Source of the DNA: an uncultured Comamonadaceae bacterium
Lineage (GTDB): Bacteria > Pseudomonadota > Gammaproteobacteria > Burkholderiales > Burkholderiaceae
DNA length: 64,000 nt
NCBI GenBank assembly: GCA_946482595.1
Contig: CAMLSD010000004.1
Span: forward strand, 1 to 64,000
Direction of reading: 5' to 3'
Made by a program: the position numbers and the translations under genes. Numbering within the stretch: position 1 is the stretch's first letter; each line of letters begins with the position of its first letter. The notes below the pieces were generated by a model. That model was not told where the DNA came from. It was given only the letters and a program-made list of their open reading frames with translations, and searched no databases. Below, piece after piece: positions 56,982 through 64,000 of the stretch.

Positions 56982-59305
56982 GGCTCGAACGCACGACGCA
57001 GCTCGTCGCGCAGACTGCGCAACAGCGACAGGTCGCGGTCGGTCAGGCTGAAGCCGTCGACCTCACCGCGGTCGGCATACAGGAAGGCCACCGTCTTGCG
57101 TCCCACCACCACGGGCAGCAGCATGAAGGTCGGCGCGTGGACGTGCGAAACGAACCAAGCGGGCAGCCTGGATGCGATGTTCCCGGCCGTCGCGTCGCGG
57201 ATCAGGGTGTCGGCCCCCTTTGCACACAGGGCACTGAAGACGTCCGTACCCTCCCCGGATGGAAAGCGGAAGTGCTGACGCAAGGTGTCGGCCCGGTCGC
57301 CCCAGGCCTGGCGCACCAGGTACATGCCGCTGAGCGGCTCCCGAACCGCCAGCACCACGTGCTGGCACTTCAGGCTGCCGTACACCGCATTGCCGACGAT
57401 GGCGAGCAGTCGGTCGAGCGTCCAGGGCCGTGACATCGTCAGCCGCAGCTCGTGAATGGCTCTCGACAGTGGATGCACCGCCTCATCCGCGGCATTGGGC
57501 GGTGGCGGCGAGGCTGCCGCAGGCGAATGCGGTGCGGGCGAAGCTGCCGCGGCCTGCGGCGGCGCCGGTGTGAGGGTGGCCGCGGGCTGGAGCGGCCTGC
57601 CGGCGCCGTCTGCAGCCTCCCAGACGTCGTCGTGCGAAATGCCAAGCGCGTGGGCGTACTGCTCGACGATCGATGTCCCGGGTGCCCCTTTGGGCTTGCG
57701 GGGCTCACGCCGCAACTGGGCCTCGACCACCTCGTTGCCCAGCCCGGCGAGCAGCCGGAACCAGTCACCGCGTTTTTCAGGTGCGCGGATCACGCTGGCA
57801 CGCGCCGGCCGGCGCATGGCCCGCAGGTAGACGTCCGGCAGGCCCCAGGTGCGCGCAATGCTCACGCCCAGGTCCTCGAAGGACAGACCCAGCACCGACA
57901 GCGTCGCCGCCGCCTCGCTGCCGCCCTGGCTGAGCGCCAGCTGCCGGATCTGGGCGGCCAGGTCGGGCAGATAGAACTGCACCAGGCAGCGCCCGAGGTT
58001 CTGCAGCACCGCAGCGATGTAGCTTTCTTCTTCTTCGGCTTCGGTCGGGCACAGGCGGGCCGCCAGCCGCCCGGCAGTGCGGCAGCGCGAGTACTCCTCA
58101 CGCAAGGCCTCGGCCAGTGTGCTGTCGGTCATGTCGTCCAGGGTCGACAGGGTGCCCGCCAGGTCGCGTATCGCCGAGAAACCCATCAGCGCAATCCCGC
58201 GTGAGACCGTCGTGATGCTGCCGCCACCGACCGAGCTGAAGTACGCGGCGTTCACCATGCGCAGCATCTTGTGCGTCATGGCGATGTCGTCGAGCACGGC
58301 CCGGGCGATTTCGCCCAGGTTGACACGTTCGGCCGCGGCAAGGCGACGCACCCGGCGCACGACGTTGGCATCGACCGGAAGATCGGGCTGGACCGCCAGA
58401 CGCTGAAGCAGCGTGTTGACGGTGTGGCCGGCCCGGGTGTCGGCCGTGCCTTCGAGCAGCGCCGGCGTCAGCCAGTCCTGCAGCGCCTGGCGCATGGCCT
58501 GCGCACTGGCAAACCGGGCCTGAGGATCCCGCGACAGGGCCCGCGCAACGATGCCGCGCAATTGCGCCTCGGCATGATCGATCGAGCGCACGCTGTGGGG
58601 CAGCTGCAGGTCTTCCTCGAGCAGCCGCGTGATCGCCCGCTGCGGCACGGCATCCTGGATGGCCGGCTTGCCGCACAGCAGTTCGTAGAGCACCAGGCCG
58701 GTGGCAAAGATGTCGCTGGGGATGTCGGCACCTGCGCCGCTGGCCTGCTCCGGCGCCAGGTACAGCCCCGTGGCCGTCGGGAGCTGACTCAGCTCCTGCG
58801 GCATCGGCAACACCGTGAAGTCGGTCAAGCGGGTGCGCCCGGCCATGTCGAGCATCAGGTTGCCCGGGCGCAACCGGCCATGCACCACCCCTTGCGCATG
58901 CGCATGCGCCAAGGCATCGAGGACCGAGATCACGGCGAGCACCGCCTGGCGCGCAGGCATGTGTTCGTGTTCGTTCAGCCACCTGGCCAGGCTCACGCCC
59001 TGAATGGCCTCGTAGGCCAGCACGGGCTGGCCTTCCTCGATGCTCGCATCGAGCGCCTGGACGATGTTGGGGTGCACCAATCCCAGGACGGGCGCGCAGG
59101 CGGCGCGCCAGACCTGGGAGGACAACCCGGGCAGGGGCGAACGGTGCCAGACCTTCAGGTGCAGTTCGGTGCCGTCGCCACGCGCCGGCTCGGCCAGCGC
59201 AGCGACCCACCATGCGCTTTGCGGACCGCGCCCGAGCAGGCGCAGCAATCGGTAGCGTCCCAGCGGCTGCGCCTGTTCGATCGATGTCTGTTCAACGGTT
59301 TCCAC
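56963..59305 (-). CDS. Pseudokinase-HDOD-GAF protein
   Basis: This 780-residue protein has a Ser/Thr-kinase-like domain (about 17-275), an HDOD domain (about 290-490; VRRLAAAERVNLGEIARAVL, IALMGFSAIRDLAGTL) and a GAF-like C-terminal domain (about 610-775). The kinase fold is kept: LGRGPQSAWW loop, Lys51 in LHLKVW, YLAPEQ. The catalytic residues are changed: HRD is HGR (142-144), the following Lys is Arg, and DFG is DFT (162-164). It should therefore be catalytically dead. Its neighbour upstream has the same architecture with all these residues intact, which implies duplication and divergence. Confidence 0.9.
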   Translation of the reverse strand: METVEQTSIEQAQPLGRYRLLRLLGRGPQSAWWVAALAEPARGDGTELHLKVWHRSPLPGLSSQVWRAACAPVLGLVHPNIVQALDASIEEGQPVLAYEAIQGVSLARWLNEHEHMPARQAVLAVISVLDALAHAHAQGVVHGRLRPGNLMLDMAGRTRLTDFTVLPMPQELSQLPTATGLYLAPEQASGAGADIPSDIFATGLVLYELLCGKPAIQDAVPQRAITRLLEEDLQLPHSVRSIDHAEAQLRGIVARALSRDPQARFASAQAMRQALQDWLTPALLEGTADTRAGHTVNTLLQRLAVQPDLPVDANVVRRVRRLAAAERVNLGEIARAVLDDIAMTHKMLRMVNAAYFSSVGGGSITTVSRGIALMGFSAIRDLAGTLSTLDDMTDSTLAEALREEYSRCRTAGRLAARLCPTEAEEEESYIAAVLQNLGRCLVQFYLPDLAAQIRQLALSQGGSEAAATLSVLGLSFEDLGVSIARTWGLPDVYLRAMRRPARASVIRAPEKRGDWFRLLAGLGNEVVEAQLRREPRKPKGAPGTSIVEQYAHALGISHDDVWEAADGAGRPLQPAATLTPAPPQAAAASPAPHSPAAASPPPPNAADEAVHPLSRAIHELRLTMSRPWTLDRLLAIVGNAVYGSLKCQHVVLAVREPLSGMYLVRQAWGDRADTLRQHFRFPSGEGTDVFSALCAKGADTLIRDATAGNIASRLPAWFVSHVHAPTFMLLPVVVGRKTVAFLYADRGEVDGFSLTDRDLSLLRSLRDELRRAFEPQSGAV

Positions 59306-59494
59306 GGCGTCCTGTCAGGGTGATCGCTGTCGTCCTTCGGCGGCGCCCCCTTTGGCATCAAGCAGCCCGCTGGAGACATTTTCGGCGCATTTCATCACGG
59401 ACACCACCGGTTGCATGCGCCGAACAGCCGTCATTCAGGCCTGCTTTTCGCTCTGGACGACACCGTCACCGCCACAGGGGACAAAGGCTGCGCT

Positions 59495-61903
59495 TCAGGC
59501 CGACTGCTTGAAGGCCATCACCGCCTGGTTGCGCAGGGTGCGCAGCAGTGACAGTTCCCGTTCGCTGATGACGATGTCCCCGGCCTGCGCGCGGTCCGCG
59601 TAGATCAGCCCCAGCGGGGCGTTGCGCAGTGTCAACGGCAGCAGCAGGAAGGTTGGGGCCTTGACGTCGCGCTGGAACCACGCGGGCAGGCGGGCGGCGA
59701 TGTTCGGCACGGTGGCGTCGCTGATCAGCGTATCGGCCCCCTTGACGCAGACCGCGGCGAACAGATCGGTCGCCCCAGTGAGCTGGAGCTTGAAGGCAGC
59801 GGACACCCGCTCGGCCTCATGGCCCAGCCCGAAACGGCCGGTTAGCTGCCCCGTGCGTGCGTCGCGCAGGCAGAAGATCACCCGCTGAAAGCCCAGCGAG
59901 CGATACATCGTCTCCAGGATCATGCGCAGCACTTCGTTGAGCTTGAAGTTCTCGACCAGCGTGTTGCTGATGTCCTGGATGCCCGCCGCCAGGCTTTGGG
60001 CCACGTCGCCCGCCGCCGACGGCGTCGGTTGGGGCTGGGCGGCTTCCTGCTGGGCCGCGTGCGCCTGCACGAGGGTGTCGAGCTGGTGCGGGCTGAGCGT
60101 GTCGCCCTCGCGCATGGTGGCACCCGGCGCCTGGGTCTGCAGCAGCCGGGCCGCCGGCGTGCCCTGCCTGGGCACGATTTGAAGCACCGGAGCCATGTCG
60201 GTGAGTCGGGCGCGCGAACGTTGCACTGCTTCCTGAAGATCCTTCACGTTGATGCCCAGTGCACCCCCGTACCGCTCGCCCAGCCGTGCCAGCTGCTGCG
60301 GCAGGTCATCGCGGCTCGAACGCAGCAGTGCATCGGCCACGTCATTGCCGGCGCAGGCGAGAGTTCGCACGCGCTCGTTGGGCGAGTCCGGCTTCTTGAG
60401 TGGGCCGTCGGCAGGCAGCTTGCGCATGCTGCGCTGAAGCGAATCGGGCAGGCCCCAGGTCCGAGCCACGCCGACGCCCAGCTCCTCATACGAGATGCCC
60501 AGCACCGCCAGCGAGGCCTGGTCCTCGCTTTGACCTTCGCCGTGTTCGGGATGGGTGAGCCGGCGCACCTGCTCGGCTTCTTCGGCAAAGTAGAACTGCG
60601 TGAGCATGCGGCCGAGGTTCTGGAACATCGCTCCGATGAATGCTTCTTCGGCGTCCCGGGGTGAACTGGCCAGCTCGCCAGCCATGGTGCCGGCCAGCAG
60701 GCTGCGCAGGAACTCGTCCTTCAGCCCGGCGGCGTGGGTCTTGTCCTGCATGTGCTCGAGCAGGATCAGCGACAGCGCCAGATTGCGGATGCCGGCAAAG
60801 CCGATCAGCGCCGCCGCGCGCGAGACGGTGCTGATCGTGCCGCCACCAGCCGTGCGGAAATGCGCCGAGTTGACCAGCCGCAGCAGCTTGTTGGTGAGCG
60901 CCACGTCCTTGAGGATCTCTCCGGCCAGGCTGCCCAGGCTTTCGTTCTCGGATGAGGTGATGCGCTGGATGCGGCCGACCGAATCGGTCAGCGCCGGAAA
61001 GTCCGATTTGTGCCGCATGCGCCGCAGCAGGAATTCCAGCGTGCTGTTGCGCCCGGCATCGGCCGTGTCGTCCTGCGGCTTGAGCCAGGCCTGCAGCGCC
61101 TGCAGCATGTCGCGCGCAGTGGCATAGCGCACGGCCATGTCGCGGGCAGTCGCGCGGTGGACGATCGCGCGCAACGTGTCGTCCACCGGATGGGGCGTCT
61201 GCACCGGCAGGTTCACGTCCTCGTGGGCCACCCGGTAGATCGCCCGGTAGGGGTCGGCCTCGGCAATCGCCGGCTGCCCCATCAGCATCTCGTAGAGCAC
61301 CAGCCCCGCGGCAAACACGTCGAGCTGTGCCGTGGGCGGCCGTCCCTGTGCCGCCTCGGGCGCCATGTAGCCAGGCGTGCCGACGAGCGAGCCGTCAGCG
61401 CCACCGTGGCGCTGGCTCGCGGCGATGCCGAAGTCCATGACCCGGGCGCGGCCCGACTCGTCGATCAGGATGTTCGAAGGCTTCAGGTCACGGTGGATCA
61501 CCCCGGCCTGGTGAGCGTGTGCGACCCCTTCAAGCACCCCGCAGATCATCTGCACGGCATCACGCGCCGGCATGGCCCCGCCCTCGCGCAGGCGCCGGGC
61601 CAGTGTCGGGCCCTCGACCAGTTCGAACACCAGGTAGGGATGCTGCTCGTGCACGTCGGCCTCGAACAGGGGCACGATGTGCGGGTGACTCAGGCGGCTG
61701 ACCGCGCGCGCCTCTCCCAGCCAGGTCGCCAGCGCCTGCGGATCGGAAGCCTGGGCCCGGTGCAGCTTCAGCGCCACCTCACGGTCCAGCCTGGGATCAA
61801 AGGCTCGCCAGACCGAGCTTTGCGCCCCTTTGCCCAGGGCAGCGCGCAACTCGTACCTCCCGAGCGTGCGGACAGGTGTGCGTGTCATGGCTTCAGCGGA
61901 CAT
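59495..61903 (-). CDS. Active-type Ser/Thr kinase-HDOD-GAF signalling protein
   Basis: This 802-residue protein has an N-terminal kinase domain (about 15-275) with LGKGAQSSVW, Lys46 in VALKLH, HRDLKPSN (Asp139, Lys141, Asn144), DFG (157-159), GTPGYMAPE and a conserved rest. An HDOD domain (about 305-500; LRLVNSAHFRTAGGGTISTV, LIGFAGIRNLALSLILLEHM) and a C-terminal GAF-like domain (about 640-795) follow. There is no membrane segment. HDOD domains lack HD-phosphohydrolase activity and usually mediate signalling contacts. The start is MSAEAMTRTP, with Met6 as an alternative. It is 189 bp upstream of the pseudokinase paralogue on the same strand. Confidence 0.92.
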   Translation of the reverse strand: MSAEAMTRTPVRTLGRYELRAALGKGAQSSVWRAFDPRLDREVALKLHRAQASDPQALATWLGEARAVSRLSHPHIVPLFEADVHEQHPYLVFELVEGPTLARRLREGGAMPARDAVQMICGVLEGVAHAHQAGVIHRDLKPSNILIDESGRARVMDFGIAASQRHGGADGSLVGTPGYMAPEAAQGRPPTAQLDVFAAGLVLYEMLMGQPAIAEADPYRAIYRVAHEDVNLPVQTPHPVDDTLRAIVHRATARDMAVRYATARDMLQALQAWLKPQDDTADAGRNSTLEFLLRRMRHKSDFPALTDSVGRIQRITSSENESLGSLAGEILKDVALTNKLLRLVNSAHFRTAGGGTISTVSRAAALIGFAGIRNLALSLILLEHMQDKTHAAGLKDEFLRSLLAGTMAGELASSPRDAEEAFIGAMFQNLGRMLTQFYFAEEAEQVRRLTHPEHGEGQSEDQASLAVLGISYEELGVGVARTWGLPDSLQRSMRKLPADGPLKKPDSPNERVRTLACAGNDVADALLRSSRDDLPQQLARLGERYGGALGINVKDLQEAVQRSRARLTDMAPVLQIVPRQGTPAARLLQTQAPGATMREGDTLSPHQLDTLVQAHAAQQEAAQPQPTPSAAGDVAQSLAAGIQDISNTLVENFKLNEVLRMILETMYRSLGFQRVIFCLRDARTGQLTGRFGLGHEAERVSAAFKLQLTGATDLFAAVCVKGADTLISDATVPNIAARLPAWFQRDVKAPTFLLLPLTLRNAPLGLIYADRAQAGDIVISERELSLLRTLRNQAVMAFKQSA

Positions 61904-62124
61904 TCAGGGTGGTGCAACGACGGTAGTTCATGCGATTGGACACCGCCAGTGCCCGGATGAACCCGGGAATCTGGGCCGCAACTGCCCCGCATTTCCACCG
62001 ATGCCCACCGTCAGGCAGGGAATCTGCGGGCCCGATCACCCGCCTGTGCTCACGGGCACAGGGCCTTTGTGTCAAAATCGACCGGAACAGTCGGGGTTCT
62101 CCCCGAGCCATCCGAGGATTCACA

Positions 62125-62454
62125 ATGAGCAGCGAGCTGATCAAACATATCTCAGATGCGTCTTTCGACGCCGACGTGCTGCAGGCCGACAAGCCTGTGC
62201 TGGTTGATTACTGGGCAGAATGGTGCGGCCCCTGCAAGATGATCGCCCCGATCCTGGACGAAGTCGCCAAGGATTACGACGGCCGCCTGCAGATCGCCAA
62301 GATGAACGTGGACGAAAACCGCGAAGTGCCGGCCAAGTTCGGTATCCGCGGCATTCCCACGCTGATGCTGTTCAAGGGCGGCCAGCTCGCCGCCACCAAG
62401 GTGGGCGCACTTTCCAAGGCACAGTTGACGGCCTTCGTCGACGGTCATCTATAA
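62125..62454 (+). CDS. trxA: Thioredoxin 1
   Basis: This 109-residue thioredoxin starts [20 protein letters not shown]. The active site is [14 protein letters not shown], the cis-Pro motif [11 protein letters not shown], and the length is typical. It reduces protein disulfides in the cytosol with NADPH via thioredoxin reductase. GAGGATTCACA before the ATG gives a ribosome site. trxA-rho is a common order in proteobacteria. The 3' end contains the likely rho promoter. Confidence 0.97.
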   Translation: MSSELIKHISDASFDADVLQADKPVLVDYWAEWCGPCKMIAPILDEVAKDYDGRLQIAKMNVDENREVPAKFGIRGIPTLMLFKGGQLAATKVGALSKAQLTAFVDGHL

Positions 62455-62455
62455 T
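62425..62455 (+). promoter_or_regulatory. Probable rho promoter at the end of trxA
   Basis: TTGACG (62425-62430) and a perfect TATAAT (62450-62455) are separated by 19 bp, slightly long but with very good hexamers. The -10 spans the trxA stop codon. Transcription from here would give rho a leader of about 265 nt. Confidence 0.55.
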
Positions 62456-62728
62456 CTCCGCTAACGCGTCGGGGTCGACGCCGGCCCACGAGGCCCCCAG
62501 CCCGCCCCCGACTGCCCAGATGCTCGCCACTGCGCACACTGATTGACGCGCAGTTTCGGCCCACCACTCCAGCGTTTCCCGACTCGCGTACATGGCAGTC
62601 GCACGCCAGTCCATGTGACGGATTGCCGTACGGCGCGAGCGTGATGCCGAAGTCCCTTTTCGCAGGCTGCTCCTGACCGGAACGTCCTGCATTTCACCTG
62701 CGACGATCACCTACAGGGGTGTTCACCC
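62456..62728 (+). promoter_or_regulatory. Long untranslated leader of rho
   Basis: This 273-bp stretch between trxA and rho has no supported coding region. It contains C-rich, G-poor runs (for example ccagcccgcccccgactgcc) that suit Rho loading. In E. coli, rho is known to be autoregulated by termination in its leader; a similar role here is an inference. Confidence 0.4.
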
Positions 62729-63991
62729 ATGCAACTTTCAGAACTCAAGGTCCTGCACGTCTCGGAACTCATCAAGATGGCCGAGTCGCTGGAGATCGAA
62801 AACACCAGCCGCATGCGCAAGCAGGAGCTGATGTTCGCGATCATGAAGAAGCGCGCCAAGCAAGGCGAGCAGATCTTCGGCGATGGCGTGCTCGAGGTCC
62901 TGCCCGACGGTTTCGGTTTCCTGCGTTCCCCTGAAACCAGTTATCTGGCGAGCACCGACGACATCTATCTGTCGCCCAGCCAGATCCGGCGCTTCAATCT
63001 CCACACCGGTGACGCCATCGAAGGCGAGGTGCGTGTTCCCAAGGACGGCGAGCGCTACTTTGCGCTGGTCAAGGTCGATCGCGTGAACGGCCTGACGCCC
63101 GAGGAGAACAAGCACAAGATCATGTTCGAGAACTTGACGCCGCTCTTCCCGAAAGAGCAGTTCAAGCTCGAGCGCGAGATCAAGTCCGAGGAAAACATCA
63201 CCGGGCGCATCATCGACCTGATCGCCCCCATCGGCAAAGGCCAGCGCGCCCTGCTGGTGGCCCCGCCCAAGAGCGGCAAGACGGTGATGATGCAGCACCT
63301 GGCGCACGCCATCACCTCGAACCACCCCGACGTTTACCTCATCGTCCTGCTGGTCGACGAGCGCCCCGAAGAAGTGACCGAAATGCAGCGCACCGTGCGC
63401 GGCGAGGTCATCAGTTCGACCTTCGACGAACCCGCCGCCCGACACGTGCAGGTGGCCGAGATGGTGATCGAGCGGGCCAAGCGCCTGGTTGAACTGCGCA
63501 AGGACGTGGTCATCCTGCTGGACTCCATCACCCGCCTGGCACGTGCCTACAACAACGTGCTGCCCTCGTCCGGCAAGGTGCTCACCGGTGGTGTCGACGC
63601 CAATGCGCTGCAGCGCCCGAAGCGCTTCTTCGGTGCGGCCCGCAATATCGAGGAAGGCGGCTCGCTGACCATCATCGGCACCGCGCTGATCGACACCGGT
63701 AGCCGGATGGACGAAGTCATCTACGAAGAGTTCAAGGGCACCGGCAACTGCGAAATCCACCTCGACCGCCGCATGGCCGAGAAGCGGGTGTATCCGTCCA
63801 TCCTGCTGAACAAGTCGGGCACCCGCCGCGAGGAACTGCTGCTGCGCCCGGAAATCCTGCAGAAGACCTGGATCCTGCGCAAGCTGCTCTACCCGATGGA
63901 CGAGATTGCGGCAATGGAGTTCATCCTCGACAAGATGAAGTCCACGAAGAACAACCTCGACTTCTTCGACATGATGCGCCGCGGTGGCTGA
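62729..63991 (+). CDS. rho: Transcription termination factor Rho
   Basis: Rho is the hexameric RNA helicase that terminates transcription. The 420-residue protein is full length. It has the N-terminal helical domain ([20 protein letters not shown]), an RNA-binding cold-shock fold ([16 protein letters not shown]), Walker [13 protein letters not shown], Walker [16 protein letters not shown], the Q-loop and R-loop area ([40 protein letters not shown]) and a normal C-terminus. It is the last gene in the window. Confidence 0.98.
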   Translation: MQLSELKVLHVSELIKMAESLEIENTSRMRKQELMFAIMKKRAKQGEQIFGDGVLEVLPDGFGFLRSPETSYLASTDDIYLSPSQIRRFNLHTGDAIEGEVRVPKDGERYFALVKVDRVNGLTPEENKHKIMFENLTPLFPKEQFKLEREIKSEENITGRIIDLIAPIGKGQRALLVAPPKSGKTVMMQHLAHAITSNHPDVYLIVLLVDERPEEVTEMQRTVRGEVISSTFDEPAARHVQVAEMVIERAKRLVELRKDVVILLDSITRLARAYNNVLPSSGKVLTGGVDANALQRPKRFFGAARNIEEGGSLTIIGTALIDTGSRMDEVIYEEFKGTGNCEIHLDRRMAEKRVYPSILLNKSGTRREELLLRPEILQKTWILRKLLYPMDEIAAMEFILDKMKSTKNNLDFFDMMRRGG

Positions 63992-64000
63992 CACGCGCCC

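Overview
The window is about 64 kb of GC-rich chromosome with nearly continuous coding. Gene content and order point to a betaproteobacterium of the order Burkholderiales, probably a Rubrivivax/Leptothrix/Sphaerotilus-type lineage. The supporting blocks are ndk-rlmN-pilW-rodZ-ispG, odhA-odhB-lpdA, soxCDYZAXB, ffs/dnaX/ybaB/recR and trxA-rho. No species call is possible from the sequence alone. I found no tRNA, rRNA, CRISPR array or intact mobile element.

Layout. 1-9.3 kb (mostly minus strand): ispG (cut by the window edge), rodZ, pilW, rlmN, ndk, a very long rluB, scpB and rluD. 9.4-15.1 kb: bamD, a DinG/YoaA-type helicase with a small DUF465 (YdcH-like) partner, a PP2C phosphatase, a secreted coiled-coil protein and zapE. 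15.1-20.9 kb: the 2-oxoglutarate dehydrogenase operon, whose two internal gaps hold hairpin elements. 21.2-28.4 kb: a complete thiosulfate oxidation operon (soxR-like regulator, soxC, D, Y, Z, A, X, B) with a perfect 16-bp palindrome upstream of the regulator. 28.5-32.3 kb: a GGDEF-EAL protein and an HD-GYP protein for c-di-GMP turnover. 32.4-39.2 kb: prpE, an NlpC/P60 hydrolase and a molybdenum cofactor cluster (moaA, mobA, GNAT, moeA). 39.2-41.3 kb: a small accessory stretch with an NTF2-like/LysR divergent pair and a decayed IS630-type transposase. 41.3-45.7 kb: an RND efflux pump and its adaptor. 45.8-50.8 kb: rnhA, a methyltransferase, gloB, a MltD-type lytic transglycosylase and an ABC-type binding protein. 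50.9-55.8 kb: a MAPEG protein, recR, ybaB, dnaX, a TetR/VOC pair and 4.5S RNA (ffs). 56.1-61.9 kb: a signalling cluster (see below). 62.1-64 kb: trxA and rho.

How the genes work together. The Sox proteins carry thiosulfate-derived sulfur on SoxYZ. SoxAX loads it, SoxB releases sulfate and SoxCD oxidises the sulfane sulfur. SoxC needs molybdopterin, which the nearby moa/moe genes help make.

The least ordinary part is 56.1-61.9 kb. A sensorless histidine kinase overlaps, tail to tail, a kinase-HDOD-GAF protein whose kinase domain has lost its catalytic residues (HRD is HGR, DFG is DFT). Next to it, on the same strand, lies a paralogue with the same architecture and an intact kinase domain. This pseudokinase/kinase pair is my best candidate for an under-described system. 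Other points of note are paired TetR operators upstream of a tetR gene that runs into dnaX, divergent genes whose start codons share one CATG, and hairpins inside the odh operon.
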